DNA from: M55B167 sp046482825
GTDB taxonomy: Bacteria > Verrucomicrobiota > Kiritimatiellia > RFP12 > UBA1067
Reading direction: 5' to 3'
NCBI GenBank assembly: GCA_046482825.1
Contig: JAWOEI010000038.1
Location: forward strand, 1 to 18,235
DNA length: 18,235 nt
Shown here: piece after piece, positions 1 through 7,019 of the stretch
Numbering within the stretch: position 1 is the first letter of the stretch
How the letters are laid out: each line of letters starts with the position of its first letter
Notes under the pieces: generated by a model
The model's input: the letters and a program-made list of their open reading frames with translations, nothing else
Told to the model about the DNA's origin: nothing
The model's database searches: none
Translations under genes and position numbers: made by a program

Positions 1-220
1 GATACCAGAAGGGATGACGAAGTTCAGGTCCGAAGTGATAACGGGTGAGTTCCTTCCCCCGTAATTGGAACGAAGCCTGGTCGTACGGTTCCGGCAGCAC
101 CTGCATATCGGGGACCGGTTTCGCATCAGACAATTCGGGATCGGCTGCCTGAACCATAATCCCGAGTAACATGCCGGTCAGTATAAGCCAGGCTTTTTTA
201 TAGTTTGAAAATAAATTCAT
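1..220 (-). CDS. DUF6807 (PmoA-like) secreted protein, N-terminal fragment
   Basis: The frame opens with ATG at 220-218 and stays open to the window edge, so only about 73 residues are visible. A GAAGAGA stretch about 10 nt upstream may serve as the ribosome binding site. Residues 1-25 form a signal peptide: Lys-Lys, then a hydrophobic core, then a VQA-AD cleavage site like the VQA-ED site of the next gene upstream. The mature part contains RYHFGPELRHPFWY, which resembles the start of the DUF6807 domain common in Planctomycetes and Verrucomicrobia-type bacteria. The catalytic role of that family is not established here. The gene is the last visible member of a minus-strand series and lies behind a palindromic element shared with its upstream neighbour. 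The family call rests on one motif. Confidence 0.6.
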   Translation of the reverse strand, partial: MNLFSNYKKAWLILTGMLLGIMVQAADPELSDAKPVPDMQVLPEPYDQASFQLRGKELTRYHFGPELRHPFWY

Positions 221-261
221 TGATTATATTCTCTTCATTCCATAAGTACAGTTTGCCGCCG

Positions 262-272
262 GACAGTCTGTC
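262..272. promoter_or_regulatory. Small palindrome GACAG-T-CTGTC upstream of the DUF6807 gene
   Basis: Perfect 5-bp arms (262-266 and 268-272) surround one base, 42-52 nt before the start codon at 220. A palindrome with a related ACAGTC core lies at a similar distance before the 637-aa gene (2449-2465). It could be an operator half-site pair or a leader hairpin. Its function is inferred. Confidence 0.3.
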
Positions 273-276
273 ATTT

Positions 277-307
277 CCGCAAGTCCGGTTACAAACCGTA
301 CCTGCGG
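277..307 (-). promoter_or_regulatory. Nested palindrome, copy A, upstream of the DUF6807 gene
   Basis: Outer arms CCGCA (277-281) and TGCGG (303-307) enclose inner arms CGGTT (286-290) and AACCG (294-298), a regular 5-4-5-3-5-4-5 pattern. Positions 295-318 are identical over 24 bases to 2508-2531, where a related palindrome stands before the 637-aa gene. Both copies are within about 60-100 nt of a start codon on the same strand, so a shared regulator site or structured leader is likely. No clear -10 box follows this copy. A C8 run at 316-323 adjoins it. Confidence 0.45.
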
Positions 308-337
308 AATCACTGCCCCCCCCTTTGCACTTTTCTT

Positions 338-500
338 GTGCGCCGGGTCGGGGACCCGGCCTACAGCGGATATCCCGTGCGAGTGCGCCGGGTCGGGGAC
401 CCGTCCTACAGCGGGTATCCCGTGCGAGGTGCGCCGGGTCGGAGACCCATCCTACAGCGGATATCCCGTGCGAGTGTGCCGGGGCGGGGATGCCGAGCGG
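338..500. repeat. Tandem 45-bp hairpin repeats, array 1 (3 units plus a degenerate one)
   Basis: Units lie at 338-382, 383-427 and 429-473, with a decayed partial unit at 474-500. Each begins GTGCGCCGGGTC and ends ATCCCGTGCGA. Unit 1 holds the hairpin GCCGGGTC-GGG-GACCCGGC. In units 2 and 3 the outer stem bases drift but the GGGTC/GACCC core stays paired. A second small palindrome (GGATATCC or CGGGTATCCCG) closes each unit. The array follows the stop of the 637-aa gene and so may end or protect its mRNA. It has no poly-T tract and no spacers. The open frames read through it are artefacts of the 45-bp period. Confidence 0.85.
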
Positions 501-504
501 AATA

Positions 505-2418
505 TTATTGCAGCATGATCACAGTTCCGTTCATTTCCACAGCCATCACTGCAAACCAACCGATGTTATAATCGCCCGTGGAAACGCCTGAAAGCGCGTT
601 ATCGGTTGAGATCAGGCTGTCGCTGTTGTTAGGATCACATTCCCCCACCTTGACCCATCCGGTGTCCTCATAACGGTAGAGGCGCAGCTTGCAGTCCGTC
701 GGCAGGACTTTCGTATGGTCATAACGGAAATCCAGGCTGACGGTGCTAACCCAGGCTTTTTCCATCGAAAGTTTTTCTGAAAATGCGCCCATGCACCAGA
801 CACCGATCGGACGCAGGTTCTCCGGCAGTCCTGCGGGTATATCACTGCGGTCAGAGGCGCAGAAACCGCCGCGGACATATCGATGGGTTTGTGAGTCGGA
901 AAATTCAAAGGCAACGCTGTTAACCATTTCAGGAACCGTCTTGCCGTAGAAGTCGCCCCAGCAATTGATTCCGCCGGTGTCATAACTGCGGGGAAAAAGC
1001 ACGCGCCCTTTGTTAACCGCATACCATCCGTTGGTGCCGGTCGGACCGTTGGGAATTTCGTTATTCACAACAGCTATCATATTCAGATTAAGGTCGCGTT
1101 CAACGCCTTCACCATCCGCGATGATCTGTCCGTTGTTGATCATCCGCAGGATGATATCTTCATTCACATTGGTAAAGGCGCCCCACCCCCGGATCTGTCC
1201 ACGGCGGTCTTCCCCCGTGCGTACATACAGGTTGGTATTGAGGTTCCCGACATTCTGCAGGTGTATCTCTCCTCCGCGCATGAAGAGATCGCCGTTATTG
1301 ACACGCAAGTATTCGTCGATAGTTCCCACGACATTTTCCGCAATCGTCACTGTGCCCGTTCCGGGATCTCCCGGGGCGAGGCCGGAGCCAACAACCATAA
1401 TATCGGTATGGAACGGCGCATCTGCCTCAAACTCACCGATACCTCCATCACGTCCGATCAGCAGAAAAGCATACGCGTAAAGTGAACCGCCGTTATGCAC
1501 CATTTTTCCGTAGGTCCCTGTTTGATACCCCATCACTGCTGTCCAGCCGACCGAAACAGCCGAACCATTGTTCGTAATCGTACCGTTGCTACCGGTTTTA
1601 AATCCAACATATAGGTTGCCTGCGCTGTAAAGCGTTCCCGTGTTCAGTACAGCCGATCCTTCTCCGTACTTTCCAATACAGGAAAAAGAGTTCCCGGTAA
1701 TGCTCCCGCCGTTCAAGGTGAGTGTGCCTTTACCGGTCGATAACAGGCCAACAGAAAACTCGCTTGCGCTGTAAATTGAACCACCGTTCACTTCCATCAT
1801 TGCCTCGCCATGTTCCCCAACATACCAACGGTACCGCGTTGAAATTTTACCGCCGTTTTGAACCAGAACGGAGGGCGAAAGCTGGTTGGTGTAATTCGCC
1901 ATCATAAGAATATAGCAACTAACAGTCGCGCCATTATTGGTCAGTGTGCCGGAACTACCGACATCATTATCGTAATCATAACTGCTACCGATATAACAAT
2001 GGTCACCAACATAAACGTTGCCGCTCTCCAATACAGACAGTCCGGGATAAGAGCGACTGGTCACAAAATGCGTGTTGCATGTCACACTGCCTCCTTCAAG
2101 GCGAAAATATGCCGTTCCGTCGTAATAACTGTCGCCCGTTGCGAGAGTATTGCATACGGCGGAAACTCCGCTGGTGACGCATAAAGCCTTGCCATCTTCC
2201 GCAGCCAGCGTAGCCGCATTGACAAATGCATTATCATCTTCTGCCGGTAGCTGTCCGTATAACTGACCTCCGGTATTGTATATTTTCCAGCCGGAAACAT
2301 CATCCCAGTAGGCATAACCCGGGTCGCTGGCGGAAAAATACAGATCCTCCGCCTGTACATTCATAAACATTGACAATGCGAACATAACCGCACTGCTGAT
2401 TATTGCTTTAGTTATCAT
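505..2418 (-). CDS. Secreted repeat protein (beta-helix/passenger-like), paralogue of the anti-sigma fusion
   Basis: The start is set at the ATG at 2418 because AGGAG lies 7 nt before it and a signal peptide follows directly (residues 1-23, ending VQA-ED). A start at 2469 is also open but has neither. The product is 637 aa. Residues of about 30-400 are short Gly/Asn-rich repeats such as TLTNNGATVS, GTITNNGSAVS and VNGGSIYSAS, typical of a stacked-strand solenoid like autotransporter passengers. The last 226 residues form a separate domain (LRMINNG, VNKGRVLFPR, YNIGWFAVMAVEMNGTV). This domain matches the C-terminus of the 910-aa neighbour nearly motif for motif. No sorting signal, barrel or sugar-binding domain was recognised. 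It is probably a surface or exported protein; ligand and function are unknown. Confidence 0.75.
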   Translation of the reverse strand: MITKAIISSAVMFALSMFMNVQAEDLYFSASDPGYAYWDDVSGWKIYNTGGQLYGQLPAEDDNAFVNAATLAAEDGKALCVTSGVSAVCNTLATGDSYYDGTAYFRLEGGSVTCNTHFVTSRSYPGLSVLESGNVYVGDHCYIGSSYDYDNDVGSSGTLTNNGATVSCYILMMANYTNQLSPSVLVQNGGKISTRYRWYVGEHGEAMMEVNGGSIYSASEFSVGLLSTGKGTLTLNGGSITGNSFSCIGKYGEGSAVLNTGTLYSAGNLYVGFKTGSNGTITNNGSAVSVGWTAVMGYQTGTYGKMVHNGGSLYAYAFLLIGRDGGIGEFEADAPFHTDIMVVGSGLAPGDPGTGTVTIAENVVGTIDEYLRVNNGDLFMRGGEIHLQNVGNLNTNLYVRTGEDRRGQIRGWGAFTNVNEDIILRMINNGQIIADGEGVERDLNLNMIAVVNNEIPNGPTGTNGWYAVNKGRVLFPRSYDTGGINCWGDFYGKTVPEMVNSVAFEFSDSQTHRYVRGGFCASDRSDIPAGLPENLRPIGVWCMGAFSEKLSMEKAWVSTVSLDFRYDHTKVLPTDCKLRLYRYEDTGWVKVGECDPNNSDSLISTDNALSGVSTGDYNIGWFAVMAVEMNGTVIMLQ

Positions 2419-2448
2419 TATTTTTCTCCTGTTCTTTTTATAGGTTTG

Positions 2449-2465
2449 AACTGACACAGTCAGTT
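2449..2465. promoter_or_regulatory. Perfect palindrome AACTGAC-ACA-GTCAGTT in the leader of the 637-aa gene
   Basis: Seven-base arms (2449-2455 and 2459-2465) with a 3-base loop lie 31-47 nt upstream of the ATG at 2418 and downstream of the TATAAA box at 2490-2485. The element could be an operator or a small leader hairpin. It shares an ACAGTC core with the palindrome at 262-272. Confidence 0.4.
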
Positions 2466-2484
2466 TCATCCATACCTCTTTTGT

Positions 2485-2520
2485 TTTATACCGCAGACAC
2501 GGTTCTCACCGTACCTGCGG
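2485..2520 (-). promoter_or_regulatory. Promoter region with nested palindrome, copy B, for the 637-aa gene
   Basis: A TATAAA box (minus strand, 2490-2485) is directly abutted by a 30-bp nested palindrome at 2491-2520. The palindrome has outer arms CCGCAG and CTGCGG, inner arms ACGGT (2499-2503) and ACCGT (2508-2512), a TCTC loop and symmetric 2-base internal loops. It covers the place where a -35 box would be, and no good -35 hexamer is seen. Such a layout suits an activator or repressor site. The 24-base match to 295-318 starts inside it. Confidence 0.45.
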
Positions 2521-2548
2521 AATCACTGCCCACTCTGAAACTTTTCTT

Positions 2549-2735
2549 GTGCGCCGGGTCGGGGACCCGGCCTACAACGGATATCCCGTGCGAGGTGCGT
2601 CGGGTCGGGGACCCGGCCTACAGCGGGTATCCCGTGCGACGCACATGTAGGCCCGGCGTCCCGCCATAGTTCCGCTTACGGGACGACGGCGGATGCCCCA
2701 CCGGGGCGTTGGTGCGCCGGGTGAGGACATCGAAA
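2549..2735. repeat. Tandem 45-bp hairpin repeats, array 2 (2 units plus diverged palindromic tail)
   Basis: Units at 2549-2593 and 2595-2639 are nearly identical to array 1, including the GGGTC-GGG-GACCC hairpin and the CTTTTCTT lead-in just before the first unit. The tail at 2640-2735 holds more hairpins: CGTCCCG with CGGGACG (2657-2663 and 2679-2685), and GCCCC with GGGGC (2695-2699 and 2703-2707). It also has a degenerate unit start at about 2712. The array lies between the stop of the 910-aa gene and the promoter of the 637-aa gene. Confidence 0.85.
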
Positions 2736-2741
2736 GAACGG

Positions 2742-5474
2742 CTACTGCAGTAGCATAACAGTTCCGTTCATTTCCACAGCCATCACTGCAAACCAGCCGA
2801 TGTTATAATCATCTGAATTTACTGGTGGAAGTGCTGTTTCTGTCGGAATCAGGTTGGAAGCATCCGGATCACATTCACCGACCCGGTCCCAGGAATCACC
2901 GTTATAATGATAAAGTTGGACTTTACTACTCTTCGGGCTGAACTTTGCATCGTCATAACGGAAAACCAGGGATATACCGGAAAATGTTTCCTTTTTTAAA
3001 AGAGCTTTGTCCGAATAGGCTCCAAGGCACCAGACACCTATCCGCTGCATGTTCTCCGGAAGTCCTTCGGGAATATCGCGCCGGTCAGGTGCACATAATC
3101 CGCCGCGTACCATGCAGCAAACCGGGGAAGAGAAAGAGAAGGCGAGACTGTTGACCAGCGCGGGGGTCTCTTTGCTGTAAAGATCGCCCAGACAGTAATA
3201 CGTTCCCGGAGAGAAACTTTGATAAGTGCGTGGGAAAAGCACCCTGCCCCGGTTAACGGCATACCATCCGCCGGAAGCATTTTCACTGTTTATCACGGCA
3301 ATCAGATTAAAATCCAGATCCCGCTCAACACCCTTGCCGTCAGCGATAATCGTTCCGTTGTTAATCATGCGCAGAGTCGTTTTCAAGTCAGAACAGGAAA
3401 AAGCGCCCCAGCCCTCTATGCTGCAATGATTCTCCGCCCCCTCGTTCAAATACAGATTTGTGAGCGTTCCGGTCGTGTTTTCCAGACGGATGATCCCGCC
3501 ATCCATGAACATAGTGCCGTTGGCGATATTTAATGCATCGTGAACCTCTCCGACCGCGCCCTCGGCCAACCTCACTATCCCGGTGCCGTAGGGCCCGGCA
3601 GACGATGTGCGCCTCCCGATTCCCATAGAGTTGACTTTGAAACCGGCGTCTGCTTCAAACTCGCCTGCACCTCCGTTGAGGCCGACCTGCAACGACGAGT
3701 GAATATCCGATGCCCGGCAGTCAAGATAGCCATTGTTGTGAACCAGACGTCCGAATGTGCCCGCTTCATGCCCCATATGCACTCTCAAGGCAGAGATGTC
3801 AGCGCCATTGTTGGTGACCACTCCCCACCCATCAGGATTGCCGTAACCTCCGATCAGAAAATCTTTTTCCGTGTAGAGGATACCGCTCTCAAGAGTGGCA
3901 AGGCCGGGGTAGTACATGCCTATGATAGTAGATGTTGCGCTCGTCAGCGTACCGCCATCCAGTCTGAGATGCGCCGTACCGGGATAATTCATGTATCCGC
4001 TGGCAAAACAATAACACTCGGCATTGACATCACTTCCTATGTTTAAAGCGCATCCGTCTTCCACGGCCAATGTTGCCGCGTTGATTCTCACGATATCGTT
4101 GCTGTTCGGCAGGCGTCCGACAAAACCGCCTCCGCAGCTCTGATAAAAGCACCAGTTCTCTGTTTTGTTCCACGACAAACAGCCTTTGTTTTCTATCGCG
4201 TAATACATATTAGGTATCTGCGGACCCACAAAATTCAATGCGTTGGACTTCCGGCTGCAGCACCTGAAATGTTTTGTTTTTGCTGATGACGCAAAGCTCT
4301 TTGACTTATCAGTGGTTGCAATATGCGAGGCCCCCGATGAAGACCCGGTCTGAATTCTATTTGATTCTACACTTTTATGCGGGCCCAGATTCAATTCAGG
4401 CACATACCGGTTAATCCATGCGTCGGCGATTCTGCGAGCTGTCTTTATTGCACACACAGGATTCTCCTGGGCCTGTGAGCCTTTAATACTTTCAAACATC
4501 TGCTGTCTGGCACCTCTGTCCGCAGTAAAACGCACAGGAGTTTTTCCGCCCTTTTTATAAACCCCTTCACCGGCTTTGCATATGCTCATGCCTGCTTCCG
4601 ACAGCAGGGTGCCCGTTCCCCACTGCCCGGATTCATTCACCTGAACACCACCTTTAAAGACAAATACATCAGAAGTTCCTCCCAATGCAGAAACACAGAA
4701 CACCGTTCCCAGATCATAGACTTCCAGCTCAGGAGTGCGAACGGTGAACCCCGCGGCTTCATGAGGCACATCCGCCAGCAGACTGCCGTAGTACAGACGG
4801 ATAAACATTCCGCTCTTCACCTTCAGTTCAGCCGGACCCAGAAGTGTAAGTCTTACACCGGAATCCAGCTGGACGGTTGCTTCTCCTCCAGCAAGCCGTA
4901 AAATCCCGGGCACTGATTCGGGAATATCCAGACCCCGGGCCTTTTCGACCTGCACTGCACGCAGGACGGAATCCCGGCCCTCCTGTGTTCTGAACACCCC
5001 GGTTTCTGTAAGAAAAAGGCCCAGCAGAAAAAAGACACTTGCCGCCACAGCCGCAGCGACAGCGATTTTACGTCGGAAAGCTTGAAATTTCTTCTGTCGC
5101 TGATAAGTCTGGACACGCTGAACGATATTCTCCATGCGGCAGGACGAAAGCTGCTTCGGTGCATCAACAGAATCCAGCGCCACCATCACGTCGCGCCAGA
5201 GAGCCGGAGGCGTTTCCATCCAATCATGACGGACTGCTGCATCCCTGCAGGGGAAAAAAGTTCTGCAAATGCTATCCGCATCCACTGTTCCGGGAACGGG
5301 GACGGATCTAAGGCTGTCCTGCAAATCTTCCAGCAAACGGGAAATTTTCGCATATTCATTCCTGCAGACCGGGCAGGCGGCAAGATGATCTGCCGCAATT
5401 TTCCGTTCTTCCGGTGTTACATCCCCCAATGCTAGGCGGGGCAGAAGCTCATAGATATTTCTGCTGTCAGACAT
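2742..5474 (-). CDS. Anti-sigma factor (zinc-finger)/FecR protein fused to a repeat passenger
   Basis: ATG at 5474 is chosen because GGAGG stands about 6 nt before it; a TTG at 5495 is open but weaker. The product is 910 aa. Residues 1-60 are an anti-sigma zinc-finger domain with the HxxxCxxC motif (H30, C34, C37; HLAACPVC). A basic segment and a membrane helix follow at about 137-156. A FecR-type domain spans about 183-293 (GGEATVQLDSGVRLTLLGPA, then FTVRTPELEVYDLGTVFCVS). After a Ser/Lys-rich linker at 360-420, residues 428-687 are Gly/Asn-rich repeats (YPGLATLESG, VVTNNGADIS), and 688-910 match the C-terminal domain of the 637-aa neighbour. The likely topology is cytoplasmic N-terminus and exported remainder. 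The protein should bind the sigma factor whose stop codon it overlaps by 8 bp (ATGTCTGA), implying coupled translation. In related bacteria such FecR proteins often end in LamG-like domains, so this passenger is unusual. Confidence 0.8.
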   Translation of the reverse strand: MSDSRNIYELLPRLALGDVTPEERKIAADHLAACPVCRNEYAKISRLLEDLQDSLRSVPVPGTVDADSICRTFFPCRDAAVRHDWMETPPALWRDVMVALDSVDAPKQLSSCRMENIVQRVQTYQRQKKFQAFRRKIAVAAAVAASVFFLLGLFLTETGVFRTQEGRDSVLRAVQVEKARGLDIPESVPGILRLAGGEATVQLDSGVRLTLLGPAELKVKSGMFIRLYYGSLLADVPHEAAGFTVRTPELEVYDLGTVFCVSALGGTSDVFVFKGGVQVNESGQWGTGTLLSEAGMSICKAGEGVYKKGGKTPVRFTADRGARQQMFESIKGSQAQENPVCAIKTARRIADAWINRYVPELNLGPHKSVESNRIQTGSSSGASHIATTDKSKSFASSAKTKHFRCCSRKSNALNFVGPQIPNMYYAIENKGCLSWNKTENWCFYQSCGGGFVGRLPNSNDIVRINAATLAVEDGCALNIGSDVNAECYCFASGYMNYPGTAHLRLDGGTLTSATSTIIGMYYPGLATLESGILYTEKDFLIGGYGNPDGWGVVTNNGADISALRVHMGHEAGTFGRLVHNNGYLDCRASDIHSSLQVGLNGGAGEFEADAGFKVNSMGIGRRTSSAGPYGTGIVRLAEGAVGEVHDALNIANGTMFMDGGIIRLENTTGTLTNLYLNEGAENHCSIEGWGAFSCSDLKTTLRMINNGTIIADGKGVERDLDFNLIAVINSENASGGWYAVNRGRVLFPRTYQSFSPGTYYCLGDLYSKETPALVNSLAFSFSSPVCCMVRGGLCAPDRRDIPEGLPENMQRIGVWCLGAYSDKALLKKETFSGISLVFRYDDAKFSPKSSKVQLYHYNGDSWDRVGECDPDASNLIPTETALPPVNSDDYNIGWFAVMAVEMNGTVMLLQ

Positions 5475-5967
5475 CGGCTCCTCCCGTGCTGTCAACCATA
5501 TCCGCGAGCTGCCTGACGGCCTGGCTCAGAAGATTCCGGCATGTTCCTACGGCATAACCGGTTATGTCACTTATCTCCTCGTAGGCCATCCCCTGCTGCA
5601 GCCGTAGCAGAACCACCCGCTGACTGGAATCCGGCAAAGACCTCACACAACGCAGAACTTCTTTCATACGTTCATTCCGGTTATCACTGCTTATCGACAT
5701 TGCCCGTTCAGCATGATATTCCTGGCTGTAAACGGCTTCACGGTTTTTCCGACGTTCCTCAGACCGGACAAGATCAACTGCTTCATTATGCGTAACTCTG
5801 AACAGCCAGGCACGCAACTGGATGCCGGTGTGGCCGAGATCATCCCAGTTGCTGAACAGCTTTATGAAAACTTCCTGTACCACTTACTGGGCAAAGTCGG
5901 AATTGCGCAACAAAGCAGCCGCATAACGGAGCAGATCAGTCTGATAACAATAGATAACCTCTTCCAT
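5467..5967 (-). pseudogene. ECF-type RNA polymerase sigma factor with an in-frame TAA at codon 28
   Basis: A strong start exists at ATG 5967 (GGAGG, 6-nt spacing). The frame reads MEEVIYCYQTDLLRYAAALL, then RNSDFAQ, then TAA (5886-5884), then VVQEVFIKLF and on to TGA at 5467. The stop falls in region 2, where relatives have Asp or Glu before the conserved VVQEVF or LVQEVF. Region 2 continues with LRAWLFRVTHNEAVDLVR. Region 4 carries the helix-turn-helix MAYEEISDITGYAVGTCRN. Without the stop the protein would be 166 aa, normal for the family. A GTG at 5883, directly after the TAA, could restart a 138-aa product, but it has no visible ribosome binding site and lacks the first helices of region 2. 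The rest of the frame is clean, so the lesion is recent, a sequence error, or bypassed. The sigma identity is secure; whether it is functional is not. Confidence 0.8.
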
Positions 5968-6380
5968 CCGTGACCTCCGGAGAGAGGCGGATCGTGGTGC
6001 TTTGGAGCTTTTTATATGGTCAACGTGACAGCTCATTACATATAAAATACGCCACCGTCACTGAATATGTCATCAATTTTTTAAAAATATTCAATAGCGT
6101 CCCACAGAACGCTTAGGCTGTTAGACTATTCCTCGAAAGGCAAAATCCCGCCATGCGGGATCGCTGGCAAATTTGTGGGGACGGCGGCGAATGACCTCAC
6201 CAACCATTTGACCTATTCGGCAGGTGGAGTCACCTGCCCTACAGTTGCGGAGCCATTCGATCCGAGCGCGGTCACAGGCAACACGTAAACAGACGTATCG
6301 GGACAGGGACAGTCATTAATCAGACTCCGCAACACTGATCGGTAATTGCAACTGTTGATAACAGGTTATCGACGGGAATT
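5968..6380. other. Intergenic region upstream of the sigma factor gene
   Basis: No gene is seen. Two clean hairpins are present: ATCCCGC-CAT-GCGGGAT at 6145-6161, and GGCAGGTG-GAGT-CACCTGCC at 6219-6238, followed by CCTACAG as in the other extragenic palindromes here. A possible minus-strand promoter for the sigma gene is ATGACA (6073-6068), an 18-bp spacer and TATTTT (6049-6044). It is weak, and no ECF-type -35 motif was identified. Confidence 0.45.
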
Positions 6381-6617
6381 TCACTTCTGTTCACTGCTTC
6401 CGGATTTCCGTTGCCACGGCATCCATTTTTCCAGGGCCAAAAGCATCCCCGTTGCGATTCCCGTCAGAAGCGTAACAGCCAGCAGAGCCGATTGCGGCAT
6501 GGTGACTGTAACAAACAGGAATCGGGTTTGCACCGGTGCGCGATTTTGAAGAATCCAGACGATAGTCAGAATCAGGAGACAGACCACCGCAATCAACTTG
6601 ATTTTCCGTGTATTCAT
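6381..6617 (-). CDS. LapA/DUF1049 family small membrane protein
   Basis: The product is 78 aa with two membrane helices, at about residues 7-24 and 41-63. The motif WILQNRAPVQTRFLFVTV sits between them, followed by PQSALLAVTLLTGIATGM. The N..PV..RFLF pattern before a Gly-rich second helix is typical of DUF1049 (lipopolysaccharide assembly protein A domain). The start at 6617 is preceded by AAGGAA at about 9 nt. The C-terminal tail is short and charged (EKWMPWQRKSGSSEQK). In E. coli the family works with LapB to control LpxC and LPS synthesis; that role is only an analogy here. It lies about 410 bp upstream of the sigma gene on the same strand and is probably a separate unit. Confidence 0.75.
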   Translation of the reverse strand: MNTRKIKLIAVVCLLILTIVWILQNRAPVQTRFLFVTVTMPQSALLAVTLLTGIATGMLLALEKWMPWQRKSGSSEQK

Positions 6618-7019
6618 TTTGTCAGTTCCTTTTCGTCAGCCCCGTCCATCAAAGGCGAAGTCAGATTATCCAAGTCCGTCACCTATGAAACGACGCTTAC
6701 TCAAGAGATCACCGAACCACGTCTGATCTCCCTTTTTGCCGGTGGCGGTTTGCCTGAGTGTCAGTATTGCATGTTTGCGTGACAGTGTTCCATAGGGTCA
6801 AACCCTACCGAATCAAGTAACTCCGCTAATCCGTTCATCGGCAAACTGAGTATTGTTCATTAATTCATGCTGACGCAGTTTATTTACTCCACAGCCTGTG
6901 CTATAATATCACTCGTCCGACACGTTATCGTCTTCATCGGGGCGAGCTTGTGCAACTCCTTTTTCTTCACGGCTGCTCCGGATTTGGATTTTATTCAAGA
7001 CATAAAAAACGGGGGAAGC
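6618..7019. other. Divergent intergenic region between the LapA-like and metallophosphoesterase genes
   Basis: No supported gene is seen. It contains a perfect hairpin TAGGGT-CAA-ACCCTA (6793-6807), the extended -10 box described separately, and the 16-mer TTGGATTTTATTCAAG (6984-6999) that recurs at 16244-16259. A frame open upstream of 7020 into the phosphoesterase (from 6867) lacks a ribosome binding site and would bury the Tat signal, so it was not used. Confidence 0.5.
6899..6907 (+). promoter_or_regulatory. Extended -10 promoter TGC-TATAAT
   Basis: A consensus TATAAT (6902-6907) preceded by TGC lies 113 nt before the phosphoesterase start. The best -35 at 17-bp spacing is TTTATT (6879-6884), which is poor. 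An extended -10 can act without a strong -35. The same TGCTANAAT form precedes two further plus-strand genes. Confidence 0.5.

Noticed and set aside
223..228. Minus-strand TATAAT directly before the DUF6807 start
   Set aside because: It ends 2 nt before the ATG, so transcription would begin inside the gene.
338..500. CRISPR-like array of regular repeats
   Set aside because: The units abut with no unique spacers, each unit carries its own palindromes, and no cas genes are present.
205..591. Open plus-strand frames across the first repeat array
   Set aside because: They arise because the 45-bp unit is a multiple of three. They have no ribosome binding site and encode only the repeat.
6411..6782. 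Plus-strand frame over the LapA-like gene and its upstream region
   Set aside because: It is mostly antisense to a recognisable gene. The tail has no family resemblance and no start signals.
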